NCBI GenBank assembly: GCA_017431005.1 | Contig: JAFRLY010000026.1 | Coordinates: forward strand, 1 to 64,000 | Direction: 5' to 3' | DNA length: 64,000 nt | DNA from: Clostridia bacterium | Lineage (GTDB): Bacteria > Bacillota > Clostridia > Christensenellales > Aristaeellaceae | Made by a program: the position numbers and the translations under genes | Notes under the pieces: generated by a model | Databases searched by the model: none | Seen by the model: the letters and a program-made list of their open reading frames with translations, nothing else | Told to the model about the DNA's origin: nothing | Shown here: one piece after another, positions 18,301-27,347 of the stretch | Layout of the letters: every line of letters starts with the position of its first letter | Numbering within the stretch: the stretch's first letter is position 1

Positions 18301-19001
18301 AAGCAGCATTCAGGCAGGGAATCCGGCACGGGATTCCCATCGCGCTGGGATATCTCAGCGTCTCGTTCACCTTCGGCATGAAGGCAGTGGGAGACGGGCT
18401 GACCGTGCTTCAGGCCGTGCTGATCTCGATGACCAACGTGACCAGCGCCGGGCAGTTTGCCGCGCTGCCGCTGATGGCGGCGAATGCTTCGCTGGCGGAA
18501 ATGGCGCTGACTCAGCTGACCATCAATCTGCGCTATGCACTGATGAGCCTTTCACTGGGACCGCGGCTGGACGGAAGCATGGGAACCCTGCAGCGGCTGG
18601 CCTTTTCCTTTATGAATACCGATGAGATCTTCGCGGTGGCGTCGTCTCAGCCTGGCAGGGTCGGAAAGACCTACCTTTACGGGCTGATGATCACGCCCTG
18701 GCTGGGCTGGGCTTCCGGCACGCTGCTGGGAGCGGCGGCAGGCACGCTGCTGCCGGCCTTCATCCGCTCCGCGCTGGGGATCGCCATCTACGGCATGTTC
18801 CTGGCGATCATTCTGCCCCCCTCCCGGAAGCAGGTTTCCGTCCGGGTGGTTACGCTGGCCGGAATCGCGCTGAGCGTGGGCTTCCGCCTGATTCCGGGCA
18901 TCAACCGGATTTCCTCCGGCTTTGCCATTATCATCTGCGCGGTGGCAGCCGCGTCGCTCGGCGCGCTGCTCTTTCCGGTCAGAGAGGAGGACAGAGGATG
19001 A
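18297..19001 (+). CDS. azlC: AzlC-type branched-chain amino acid exporter, large subunit
   Basis: A 234-residue membrane protein with the AzlC pattern RHGIPIALGYLSVSFTFG, GQFAAL and LTQLTINLRYALM, and about six to seven hydrophobic segments. Together with AzlD it exports branched-chain amino acids. The start codon overlaps the pdp stop and its own stop overlaps the azlD start (both ATGA), so pdp, azlC and azlD are one operon. Confidence 0.93.
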   Translation: MKAAFRQGIRHGIPIALGYLSVSFTFGMKAVGDGLTVLQAVLISMTNVTSAGQFAALPLMAANASLAEMALTQLTINLRYALMSLSLGPRLDGSMGTLQRLAFSFMNTDEIFAVASSQPGRVGKTYLYGLMITPWLGWASGTLLGAAAGTLLPAFIRSALGIAIYGMFLAIILPPSRKQVSVRVVTLAGIALSVGFRLIPGINRISSGFAIIICAVAAASLGALLFPVREEDRG

Positions 19002-19315
19002 ACTGGGCTGTTTTCCTTCCTTATCTGGCAGTGACGGCTGGCGTTACCTATCTGATCCGGATGCTTCCGCTGACGGTTTTCCGGCGGGAGATCAAAAGCC
19101 GGTTTATCCGGTCCTTCCTCACCTATATTCCGTACGCTGTGCTCGGGGCTATGACGTTCCCGGACGTCATTTTCTGCACCGGAGACGTCCGTACGGCTGT
19201 CTGCGGTACGGCGGTGGCAGTGGCGCTGGCCTGGAGGGGCCGCAGCCTGCTGACCGTGGCCCTGGCAGCCTGCTGCGCGGTGGCGCTGGCGCAGGCGGTA
19301 CTGCTGCTGATCTGA
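18998..19315 (+). CDS. azlD: AzlD-type branched-chain amino acid exporter, small subunit
   Basis: A 105-residue, four-helix membrane protein of the usual AzlD size, with YLIRMLPLTVFRR and FLTYIPYAVLGAMTFP typical of the family. It is the small partner of AzlC and starts four bases inside the azlC gene. Gap to the next gene is 48 nt. Confidence 0.92.
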   Translation: MNWAVFLPYLAVTAGVTYLIRMLPLTVFRREIKSRFIRSFLTYIPYAVLGAMTFPDVIFCTGDVRTAVCGTAVAVALAWRGRSLLTVALAACCAVALAQAVLLLI

Positions 19316-19363
19316 CACATGTATGCTGACACTGAGATTCAATGATGAAGGAGGCTGTCTGAA

Positions 19364-20527
19364 ATGAGTCTGAAGGGAAGACTGACAGAATGCCTGGAGC
19401 GCGCGGTCGCGAACCGGGAGGCGGCGGGCATGACGCTGCTGGTTTATCAGGACGGAAGGGAACTGGCGTACGCCGAGGCCGGCATGGCGAATATCGCGGC
19501 GGGGAAGCCCGTGAGCCGTGACAGCATTTTCCGGCTGTACAGCCAGTCCAAGCCCATCACGGCCGCGGCGGCCATGATTCTGCTGGAGTGCGGCATCCTG
19601 GATGAGCAGGACGGCGTGGACCGCTATCTGCCGGGATTCCGGAATCCCCGGGTCATTCACCCGGACGGAAACGTGACCGAAACACTGAGGGCGCCGTGGA
19701 TCGGGGAGCTGCTGGCTATGACGGCGGGACTCTGCTATCCGGACATCGATCCGGCAGGACAGGCGGCGGCCCGGGTGTTCGAGGCGGACCAGGAACAGAT
19801 CCGGGCGGGCGGCGGCATGTCCACCCTGGAGTTCTGCAACGAGCTTGGAAAGCAGCCGCTGGCCTTTGCACCGGGCACTCACTGGCGCTACAGCACCTGC
19901 GCGGATATACTGGGCGCTGTGATTGAGGCCGCCTCCGGAATGCGGTTCGGCGAGTTCCTGCGCCGGGAGATCTTTGAACCGCTGGGCATGAAGGATACGG
20001 GCTTCTGGGTTCCGGAGGAAAAGCAGGACCGCCTGGTGACTGCCTATGAGCGCTGCGAGGACGGCCTGAAGGAATATCACGGCCTGCATCTCGCGGTGGG
20101 CGCCTATGACCGTGAGCCGGCCTTTGAGTCCGGCGGAGCCGGCATGGTTTCCACACTGGATGATTATATGGCCTTCGCCCGGATGCTGATGAACGGGGGA
20201 GAGCTGAACGGCAGGCGCATTCTGTCCGAAGCGGCCGTGCGCCACATGACCGGAGGCCAGCTGACGCCGGATCTGCAGCGGGAGCTGTGGGACAACCTCT
20301 CCGGATACAACTACGGACATCTGCTCCGGGTCTGCGATGCTCCGTCACGGCTGCCTGTCTTCGGAGAAAAGCATGAATACGGCTGGGACGGCTGGCTGGG
20401 AACCTACTTCATCAACCTGCCGGAGTCGAAGGTTTCCTTCATTTTCTTCCAGAACGTGAAGGATGCCGGAACCACCGGAGCCATCCGGCGCTGCAGGAAT
20501 ATCCTGGCAGCCAGACTGAAAAAATAA
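19364..20527 (+). CDS. Serine hydrolase, class C beta-lactamase-like
   Basis: A 387-residue protein of the beta-lactamase/DD-peptidase fold. The catalytic S60-Q-S-K63 tetrad (SxxK) is present, followed by Tyr in the WRYSTCAD segment (about 176) as the YxN equivalent, and GWDGW in place of KTG. FEPLGMKDTGF and GAGMVSTLDDYMAFARML are common to this superfamily. No signal peptide is visible, so the protein is probably cytoplasmic and acts as an esterase or peptidase and not as a resistance enzyme. ATG 19364 follows GAAGGAGG. A paralogous fold lies at 26.1-27.3 kb. Confidence 0.88.
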   Translation: MSLKGRLTECLERAVANREAAGMTLLVYQDGRELAYAEAGMANIAAGKPVSRDSIFRLYSQSKPITAAAAMILLECGILDEQDGVDRYLPGFRNPRVIHPDGNVTETLRAPWIGELLAMTAGLCYPDIDPAGQAAARVFEADQEQIRAGGGMSTLEFCNELGKQPLAFAPGTHWRYSTCADILGAVIEAASGMRFGEFLRREIFEPLGMKDTGFWVPEEKQDRLVTAYERCEDGLKEYHGLHLAVGAYDREPAFESGGAGMVSTLDDYMAFARMLMNGGELNGRRILSEAAVRHMTGGQLTPDLQRELWDNLSGYNYGHLLRVCDAPSRLPVFGEKHEYGWDGWLGTYFINLPESKVSFIFFQNVKDAGTTGAIRRCRNILAARLKK

Positions 20528-20540
20528 GCGGCGGCCCGCG

Positions 20541-20569
20541 TTGAAAAGCGGGAGACGGCAGGCTATAAT
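20541..20569 (+). promoter_or_regulatory. Promoter of the ppk2 gene
   Basis: TTGAAA at 20541-20546 and TATAAT at 20564-20569 are separated by exactly 17 nt, about 34 nt before the start codon. Confidence 0.88.
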
Positions 20570-20602
20570 AAACGGACAAAGGTGCAAAGGGAGAACGGTC
20601 GC

Positions 20603-21472
20603 ATGGCGCTCAGGGAATATTGCTTTGACGGGAATCGGAAACTGGTTCTGAAGGATATGCCAACGGGAGCGGGCGGCCGGAAGGATGACAAGGAAGAGCT
20701 GGTCAGGAAAACAAAAGAAAATCTCCGGCTTGCGGCGAAGCTGCAGGAAAAGCTGTATGCATCCAAAACAGAGGGGCTGGTGTTCGCCCTGCAGGCCAGA
20801 GATGCCGCAGGCAAGGACAGCCTGATCAAGAAGGTTTTCGGCCGACTGAATCCCGCGGGCCTGAAGATTACATCCTTCAAGGTGCCGAATCCCACGGATC
20901 TGGCGCATGATTACATGTGGCGCATCAACCGCGCGATGCCGGAAAGAGGCACCATCGGTGTTTTCAACCGCAGCCATTATGAGGACGTGCTGGTGGTCCG
21001 GGTGCACCAGCTGCAGAAGGATTACCGGATAGCGAAGCGCTGCCTGACGGATGACTTTTTTGAGCGGCGCTATGTTCAGATCCGGAACTGGGAAAACTAT
21101 CTCTGGGAAAACGGCTTCCGCATGGTGAAGATTTTCCTGCACATCTCCAGGGAGGAACAGCGGCAGCGCTTTCTGGACAGAATGGAGCTGCCGGAGAAGC
21201 ACTGGAAGCTGTCCGCACGTGACATGAACGAACGGGCACTGTGGGACAGATACGACGAAGCTTATGAGGACTGCATCAACGCCACCGGTACGCCGAACGC
21301 TCCCTGGTATGTGCTGCCTGCAGACTGCAAATGGTATACCCGCTATCTGCTGTCCGAAATACTGCTGAAGACCCTGGAGGATATGGATCCTCAGTTCCCG
21401 CCGCTCAAACCGATTGAGGCGGCCGCGATCCCGGAAATGCTGCAGATGCTGGAAAGCGACAGCCTGACATAA
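20603..21472 (+). CDS. ppk2: Polyphosphate kinase 2 family protein
   Basis: A 289-residue PPK2 enzyme that transfers phosphate between polyphosphate and nucleotides. The P-loop-like QARDAAGKDS is at residues 64-73 (usual form DAAGKDG; here Ser for Gly), and the lid and Walker B region FNRSHYEDVLVVRVH at 122-135. YVQIRNWENYLWENG and the ending SDLT-like region fit single-domain class I PPK2. ATG 20603 follows AAGGGAG; an in-frame GTG at 20582 lies before that site. Whether it prefers ADP, GDP or AMP cannot be told from sequence alone. Confidence 0.9.
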   Translation: MALREYCFDGNRKLVLKDMPTGAGGRKDDKEELVRKTKENLRLAAKLQEKLYASKTEGLVFALQARDAAGKDSLIKKVFGRLNPAGLKITSFKVPNPTDLAHDYMWRINRAMPERGTIGVFNRSHYEDVLVVRVHQLQKDYRIAKRCLTDDFFERRYVQIRNWENYLWENGFRMVKIFLHISREEQRQRFLDRMELPEKHWKLSARDMNERALWDRYDEAYEDCINATGTPNAPWYVLPADCKWYTRYLLSEILLKTLEDMDPQFPPLKPIEAAAIPEMLQMLESDSLT

Positions 21473-21523
21473 GAGGCGCCGTGTCTGCCGGGAGACCTGA
21501 AGGAATCAGAAAGGAATCGGAGC

Positions 21524-22255
21524 ATGAGAGTTTTTGCACACCGCGGGGCATCCGCCTACGCGCCGGAGAATACACTGGAGGCCTTTGACCTGGCCGTGAA
21601 GATGGGCGCGCACGGCGTTGAGCTGGACGTGCATATCTGCCGGGACGGAGAACTGGTTGTGGCCCATGACGAAACGGTGGACCGCGTTTCAGAGGGAACC
21701 GGCTTCATCCGGGACCTGACGCTGAAGGAACTGAAAGCCCTGCATTTCAACCGGACGCATCCGGAATACGCGGATGCCCGGATTCCGACGCTGGCGGAGG
21801 TTTTCTCCCTGCTGAAGCCTACGGGCCTGGACATCAATATCGAGCTGAAAAACAGCTGTATTGACTATCCGGAGCTGGAAAAGCGGGTGATGGATCTGGC
21901 GGCCCGGGAATTCTCCCCGGCCCGGATTATCTATTCCTCCTTCAACCATTACAGCATGCAGCGGGTAAAGGCGATGGATCCCGGGCAGACATGCGGCCTC
22001 CTGTATGACGCAACGCTGGTACGCCCGTGGGCCTACGCGCAGGCTCTGGGGATGGACGCCCTGCATCCGATGTTCACAGAGGTGCTGGTTCCCGGCGGTG
22101 AATGCGCGGCCGCCCATAAAGCCGGTATCGCCGTCAATACCTGGACAGTTAACGAGCCGGAGCATCTCCGGGCTGTGTTCCGGGAGGGCGCGGATATTGC
22201 CATCACCAACTATCCGGATCGGGCCCTGGACATTCTGAAGGAATTCCAGGCATGA
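21524..22255 (+). CDS. Glycerophosphodiester phosphodiesterase
   Basis: A 243-residue UgpQ-like enzyme that cleaves glycerophosphodiesters to glycerol 3-phosphate and an alcohol. The catalytic set is complete: H6-R-G at the N-terminus, E33 and D35 in GVELDVH, and H48 in VAHDE. The distal WTVNEPEHL and AITNYPDRA motifs are standard. No signal peptide, so cytoplasmic. ATG 21524 follows GGAATCGGAGC. It is followed at once by a strong terminator. Confidence 0.93.
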   Translation: MRVFAHRGASAYAPENTLEAFDLAVKMGAHGVELDVHICRDGELVVAHDETVDRVSEGTGFIRDLTLKELKALHFNRTHPEYADARIPTLAEVFSLLKPTGLDINIELKNSCIDYPELEKRVMDLAAREFSPARIIYSSFNHYSMQRVKAMDPGQTCGLLYDATLVRPWAYAQALGMDALHPMFTEVLVPGGECAAAHKAGIAVNTWTVNEPEHLRAVFREGADIAITNYPDRALDILKEFQA

Positions 22256-22257
22256 AT

Positions 22258-22288
22258 AAAAGGCAGGGGAGCCTGCCTTTTTGCGTTT
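22258..22288 (+). terminator. Intrinsic terminator after the phosphodiesterase gene
   Basis: A perfect 10-bp stem (AAAAGGCAGG at 22258-22267, CCTGCCTTTT at 22272-22281) with a GGAG loop and T-rich tail. The next 90 nt up to the GH38 gene show no clear promoter. Confidence 0.92.
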
Positions 22289-22377
22289 TCCGGATACCGG
22301 CGGGAAGAATCCCGGGTTCTCCGGAGCGGATCCGGGGCAACCCTGTACTTTTCGGCAATTTGAAAGGAGCGGCTGTT

Positions 22378-25300
22378 ATGCCTGAAAACCGTCAGTTTAC
22401 CCAGCGCCTGGGGGCCTGGCATACGGAGCTGCAGCGGCATGTGCTGGAGCCGCTGACGCCGGTGGCTTTTTCCGGCGCCTTCACCTTTAATGCGCTCAGT
22501 CCGCAGGAGGCATCCGGGCTTTCCGGTTCCCCCATGCCCGCGGGAACAGCCTGGGGCAGATACCGGGAATACGGCTGGTTTTCGGCGGAAGTGACGCTTC
22601 CGGAGGGCTGTGCTGGCAGACGGATTGTGCTGTGCAGCGGCATCGGCGGCGAGCAGCTGGTATACCTGGACGGGCAGGCGATGGGCTCCGTGGACAGGCA
22701 GCATGCCTATGTTACGCTGTTCCGGCAGGCGCCGGCGGAAGGTTGCTTCCGGCTGCTGATCGAAAGCTATGCCGGCAACGGGCCCCGGCTGGAGAACCTG
22801 GGGCCGCTGCCGCCTGAACGGCAGGCGCTCCCGCCTGTGCCGGAATATCAGCAGCGGGTGGGTGAAAGCTGCCTGGCCTGCGTGAACGAGGACGCCTATC
22901 AGCTGTACATGGACGCGGATACGCTGATCCGTCTGTGGAAGCGGCTGCCGGACGGCAGCCTGCGGCGGCAGCGGGTGGAGGCCGCGCTGCGGGATTACAT
23001 CCATACTGCCGACTTTGAATGCTCCAGGGAAGAACGCAATGCTTCCTTCCGGAAGGCGCGGGAGGCGCTGGCTCCAGTCCTGGCCTGCCGGAACGGAGAC
23101 AGCGCGCCGGAACTGGAGATCATCGGCCAGTCCCACATTGACCTTGCCTGGCTGTGGCCGATGGAGGAGAGCAGACATAAGGTAGCCCGCACCTTTGCCA
23201 ATCAGCTGGCACTGATGGACGAATATCCGGAGTACCGGTTCCTGGCCTGCGAGCCTGCCCTGCTGGAGATGCTGAAGGAACGCAGCCCGGAACTCTATGC
23301 AAGAATGCTGGAAAAAATACAGTCTGGTCAGATTCTTCCGGAGGGCGCTTTCTATGCGGAATGCGACACGAATATTCCCTCCGGGGAAAGCCTGATCCGC
23401 CAGCTGGTCCGGGGCAAGCGCTGGTTCCGGGAGGAGCTCGGCACGGAGATCCGGGTGGCCTGGCAGCCGGACACCTTCGGCTTCGCACCCTGCCTGCCGC
23501 AGATTCTGAAGGCGCTGGATATCCCGTATTTCGCGACCCAGAAGCTGCTGCGGGCGGATCCGGAATGCGAGCGCTTTCCCTGGCAGGACTTTACCTGGGA
23601 AGGAGCAGACGGTTCCCGCGTGCAGGCCCTGTCCTTCTTCAAGAACAATGCCCGGACGGATCCGGACAACCTGTTGGACCGCTGGGAGAAGCACCGCACG
23701 CAGACGGAAGGAATTGAGACACTCCTGTATCCCTTCGGCTACGGAGACGGCGGCGGAGGGGCAGACCGGGATATGCTGGAATACCTGCGCCGGGAGAAGA
23801 ACCTGGAGGGTCTGCCACGCACGGTCTGGCGTTCGCTGCCGCAGCATTTTGAGCGGGCGGCTGAAGGCGCCGCCGGGCGCGTCTGGCACGGGGAACTCTA
23901 TCTTTCCTGGCACCGGGGCACGTATACGGTTCAGCGGAAAACGAAGCTGGCGATACAGCGCCTGGAGCAGGCGCTGCATGACGCGGAATTCCTGCTCGCG
24001 CTGAGCAGGCCCCGGGTACGCGTGGAAGCGCGGGCAGAGATGGATGCCGCCTGGAAAACGCTGATGATCCATCAGTTCCATGATATTGCCGCGGGCGTCG
24101 GCATCCGGGACGTGCACCGGGAGGCGGAGGAACGGCTGGCGGACGCTGAGGCGGGCATCAGGAAACGGATCCGCGGACTGGCTGAAGATATTTGCCGCAT
24201 GCCGGCGGAAGATGCATCCGGCGCGGTGACGGTTCTGAATACCCTGCCCTTTGAACGGAAGGAATATCTTGAGCTTCCTGACGGCTCCGCGGGATATGTC
24301 CGCCTGCCCGCTTCCGGTGCGGCGGTGATTGCGGGCGCTGGGGACACCGAGCCCCTTTGCGGGAGTGTTCGGGTCTGTGAATCGGACGAGGGCTGGCGGA
24401 TCGAAAACGGTGTGCTGGCCTTTACGCTGACCCGGGACGGTGCGGTCACCGGACTGACGGACCTGCGGACAGGCCTGCCGCTGCAGGAGCCCGGCATGCG
24501 GATGAACGACCTGCGGCTGTACCGGGATGTGGAGCCGGTATACGACGCCTGGGAGCTTTCACGGGATTATGTGCTGGACCGCACGGATGAAGTGCGGACG
24601 GTTTCGGTGACGCTCAGCGGTGCGGAGACACCCGAGCTGACGGCCGTGATCGGACGGCAGATCGGCGGCAGCGGCAGCCGGCAGGAGATAACGGTGCGGG
24701 CGGGCGAACCACGGATTCTGTTTGAGACTGAAATTGACTGGCAGGAGCGGCATAAACTGCTGAAGGCGCATTTTGAGACCAATCTGCGGACCGACGAGGC
24801 GGTTTGCGGCATGCAGTTCTGCCATGTGCGGCGTCCGGCCCACCGGAGCACAGCCTTCGCACGGGACCGGTATGAGGTGTGCCATCAGCATTACAGCGCG
24901 CTGTTCGAGGCGGATCACGGCGTCGTGCTGATGAACCGCGGCATCCGGGGGATCAGCTGCGAGGAAGGCGATCTGGCCCTGACCCTGCTGCGGGCGCCGT
25001 GCGTGCCGGACGATACCTGCGACCGGGGAACGCAGCGCTTCTCCTGGGTCCTGCAGCTCTGGGACCGGCCCTTCTGCGCCGGCACGGCCACGCGGGACGC
25101 CTATGCATATCAGACACCGCCGCTGATGCTGCCGGGAGCCGGACATGCCTTTGAGAGCTTCCGGGCTGAGAACGCCCTGATTGAAACCATTAAACCGGCG
25201 GATCAGGGAGAGGGAACGATTCTCCGGCTGTGGGAGCCCAGAGGCGCGAGAAGCCGGGTGACGGTCAGGCTGCCGGAGCCTATGCGGATCTTCACGTGCA

Positions 25301-25416
25301 GCCCGGATGAGGCGAATCCCGTGCCGCTGGCCGCGGGAAGGGAAGCCTCCTTTGAGCTGCATGCCTTCGGCATTCAGACCCTGCTGCTGATGCCTGAGGC
25401 AGAACAGAAGGAATAA
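22378..25416 (+). CDS. Alpha-mannosidase, glycoside hydrolase family 38
   Basis: A 1012-residue GH38 enzyme. The zinc-binding GQSHIDLAWLW (about residue 249), the nucleophile Asp in WQPDTFGF (about 364), the FATQK segment and MIHQFHDIAAG carry the expected metal and catalytic residues; the last usually reads HDxxPGT/S. An N-terminal beta-rich ancillary domain precedes the catalytic barrel, and large C-terminal beta domains follow. No signal peptide is visible. ATG 22378 follows AAAGGAG. It would remove alpha-linked mannose from imported oligosaccharides. Confidence 0.93.
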   Translation: MPENRQFTQRLGAWHTELQRHVLEPLTPVAFSGAFTFNALSPQEASGLSGSPMPAGTAWGRYREYGWFSAEVTLPEGCAGRRIVLCSGIGGEQLVYLDGQAMGSVDRQHAYVTLFRQAPAEGCFRLLIESYAGNGPRLENLGPLPPERQALPPVPEYQQRVGESCLACVNEDAYQLYMDADTLIRLWKRLPDGSLRRQRVEAALRDYIHTADFECSREERNASFRKAREALAPVLACRNGDSAPELEIIGQSHIDLAWLWPMEESRHKVARTFANQLALMDEYPEYRFLACEPALLEMLKERSPELYARMLEKIQSGQILPEGAFYAECDTNIPSGESLIRQLVRGKRWFREELGTEIRVAWQPDTFGFAPCLPQILKALDIPYFATQKLLRADPECERFPWQDFTWEGADGSRVQALSFFKNNARTDPDNLLDRWEKHRTQTEGIETLLYPFGYGDGGGGADRDMLEYLRREKNLEGLPRTVWRSLPQHFERAAEGAAGRVWHGELYLSWHRGTYTVQRKTKLAIQRLEQALHDAEFLLALSRPRVRVEARAEMDAAWKTLMIHQFHDIAAGVGIRDVHREAEERLADAEAGIRKRIRGLAEDICRMPAEDASGAVTVLNTLPFERKEYLELPDGSAGYVRLPASGAAVIAGAGDTEPLCGSVRVCESDEGWRIENGVLAFTLTRDGAVTGLTDLRTGLPLQEPGMRMNDLRLYRDVEPVYDAWELSRDYVLDRTDEVRTVSVTLSGAETPELTAVIGRQIGGSGSRQEITVRAGEPRILFETEIDWQERHKLLKAHFETNLRTDEAVCGMQFCHVRRPAHRSTAFARDRYEVCHQHYSALFEADHGVVLMNRGIRGISCEEGDLALTLLRAPCVPDDTCDRGTQRFSWVLQLWDRPFCAGTATRDAYAYQTPPLMLPGAGHAFESFRAENALIETIKPADQGEGTILRLWEPRGARSRVTVRLPEPMRIFTCSPDEANPVPLAAGREASFELHAFGIQTLLLMPEAEQKE

Positions 25417-25418
25417 CG

Positions 25419-25449
25419 AAAAGCAGCGCCCGAACGGACGCTGCTTTTT
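25419..25449. terminator. Bidirectional terminator between convergent genes
   Basis: AAAAGCAGCG (25419-25428) pairs with CGCTGCTTTT (25439-25448), with A and T tracts on both sides. It serves the GH38 gene and the minus-strand HD gene. Confidence 0.92.
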
Positions 25450-25461
25450 GTCTGCCTGTCT

Positions 25462-26040
25462 TTATTCCGCTGAAGCTTCTCCGGTACCGGTCAGCTCCAG
25501 CTCCTCCGCATGCTCCTTCATGCCGGAGATGCAGATTTCCGCCACCTCCCGCACGTCCATCCCGAGCATTTCACAGCCCTGCTGAATGGTTTCGCGGCTG
25601 CATTTCGCGGCGAAACGCTTATCCTTGTATTTCTTCATAAAGCTCTTGATTTCCAGATCCGTGATCCCGTGAGGACGCATCCTGGCGCAGGCCTGGATGA
25701 TGCCTGTCAGCTCATCCACGGTGAACAGACATTTTTCCATATTGGTTTCCGGCTTCACGTCGCTGCAGCTGCCGTAGCCGTGGCTCAGAATGGCCCGGAC
25801 CTCCTCTTCCGTCAGCCCGGCCGCCAGCAGGGGCTCCCGGGTATGCTGCAGATGCTCCTCCGGATATTTTTCATAATCATAATCATGGAGCATGCCGATG
25901 GCCTGCCAGTGGCCTTCGTCCTCCCCGAAGTGCCGGGCCATGGCGCCCATGGCATAGCATACGTTTTTCGCGTGCAGCAGCAGATGATCCTCCGTGACCA
26001 TCGTGCTGTTCAGTTCAATGGCTCTTTCCAGTGTCAGCAT
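25462..26040 (-). CDS. HD-domain protein (putative hydrolase)
   Basis: A 192-residue protein with an HD fold: H23 in HLLLHAKNV, the H52-D53 doublet in GMLHDYDYEK and a later H in SHGYG. HD proteins are metal-dependent phosphohydrolases, often for nucleotides, but the actual substrate cannot be predicted. Similar small HD proteins of Clostridia are annotated only as hypothetical. It is the last gene of a minus-strand unit after an amino-acid-kinase-like gene and a serine hydrolase. The ATG has GGGAGGAATAAG upstream. Confidence 0.8.
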   Translation of the reverse strand: MLTLERAIELNSTMVTEDHLLLHAKNVCYAMGAMARHFGEDEGHWQAIGMLHDYDYEKYPEEHLQHTREPLLAAGLTEEEVRAILSHGYGSCSDVKPETNMEKCLFTVDELTGIIQACARMRPHGITDLEIKSFMKKYKDKRFAAKCSRETIQQGCEMLGMDVREVAEICISGMKEHAEELELTGTGEASAE

Positions 26041-26102
26041 GTCTTATTCCTCCCGGTTACAGTATTTGCAGATGTGTAGGCCGGCCCGTCCGGCGGGACG
26101 GG

Positions 26103-27347
26103 TCAGCGCCAGGAAACAGGCAGCGCCGGGGTGAAAGGCGCCTCCGGAAGATCCAGTACTGCGGAAACGGCAGTATGCAGATGCGCGTCCTTCTGGTGCA
26201 CATAGTGAACGGAGGAAGGAACCCGCACACCGTCCTCCCGGAGAACAGAACCGACGCCGTCGGCCCGCAGGCCGTAGCTTTCCAGCGTTCTGCCCTCCTC
26301 CGGCAGCAGCACTGTCAGCCGGTTTCTGACCCGGTTGCCCAGGAAAACAGTGAACAGGTTTCTTTCCGGATCGACTGACAGATGATTGCCGGTGAATCCG
26401 CCCAGGCCGAAAGCCCGGGAACCCATATAGACCGGTATCTCCGAATAATACTGCACCGGATGGCGCACATAGCAGAGGACACCCAGGTACTGGGAGTAAC
26501 CGCCGCCCTCCAGTGGTCTGCCGGTGCGGTTGACGGCCATTTGCTCCAGCGAGGCGGGGGAGACGATTTTTCCGGCCAGGACAGCCCGGCAGAACCGGAC
26601 AAGATCATCCCGGGTGGAGAACAGACCCGCGTGGCCGCACAGATCCCCGCTTTCCCCCTGGAGCAGGGCGGCCTTGGGATCATGAGGGACGCCGCGGGGC
26701 AGATCCTTCCGGAACCGGACGACTCCCCGCTCCAGACGGTATTCCCCGCTGTAGTCCATGGTGTCCGCCAGGCGGTCAGCGGGAACCCGGGACCAGGTTT
26801 CCGTCATGCCTGCCGGCTGCAGGATCAGCTTCCGGATACAGTCCATCAGCGGCATGCCGGAAACGGCCTCGATCACATATTTGAGCACCATGGCCGGGAT
26901 ATCGGAATAGGCCCGGGGCCCGGGCGGACCGGCGGAGACGGTTTCAAAGAGGCAGCGGAGGCCGCTTTCCCGGCCGGGGCAGGCATCGATCCGCCCCGGC
27001 GTCTGCAGGCTGAGGGCGAAGGTCATGACCTCAGCGACGGAAGCCCCCCGGAGATGCACAAACCGGGGATCATAGAAGGCCACGGAACGGGCGGGATCGA
27101 GCTCTCCGGCTTCATGCAGCCGCAGAAGACAGAGCCCGGTGAACAGCTTGGTGATGCTGGCCAGATCGAAAACCGTGCTTTCCCGGACGGTTTCCCCGTC
27201 CATGGCGGCGGCCAGGCGGTCTCCGGATCCGCAGACGACAGAAAGATCGGACAGGATTTCTGTTTCCCGGGTGAAAAAACGGATACCCTTCAGCAGCGCC
27301 GGAGGATCCGTCAGCATCATTCCGTCCGGCGCCATCCCGGAACCCAT
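26103..27347 (-). CDS. Serine hydrolase, class C beta-lactamase-like
   Basis: A 414-residue member of the beta-lactamase/DD-peptidase superfamily. S64-I-T-K67 in FDLASITKLFTGL is the catalytic SxxK; RAYSDIP is the YxN-like site; GHAGLFSTRDDL is the usual loop; and the GLGGFTGNHL segment stands in for KTG. The start is the ATG at 27347, sharing one base with the stop of the upstream kinase-like gene (TGATG), so the two are translationally coupled and no separate ribosome site is evident. No signal peptide. The role is unknown; peptidoglycan or ester hydrolysis is possible. Confidence 0.82.
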   Translation of the reverse strand: MGSGMAPDGMMLTDPPALLKGIRFFTRETEILSDLSVVCGSGDRLAAAMDGETVRESTVFDLASITKLFTGLCLLRLHEAGELDPARSVAFYDPRFVHLRGASVAEVMTFALSLQTPGRIDACPGRESGLRCLFETVSAGPPGPRAYSDIPAMVLKYVIEAVSGMPLMDCIRKLILQPAGMTETWSRVPADRLADTMDYSGEYRLERGVVRFRKDLPRGVPHDPKAALLQGESGDLCGHAGLFSTRDDLVRFCRAVLAGKIVSPASLEQMAVNRTGRPLEGGGYSQYLGVLCYVRHPVQYYSEIPVYMGSRAFGLGGFTGNHLSVDPERNLFTVFLGNRVRNRLTVLLPEEGRTLESYGLRADGVGSVLREDGVRVPSSVHYVHQKDAHLHTAVSAVLDLPEAPFTPALPVSWR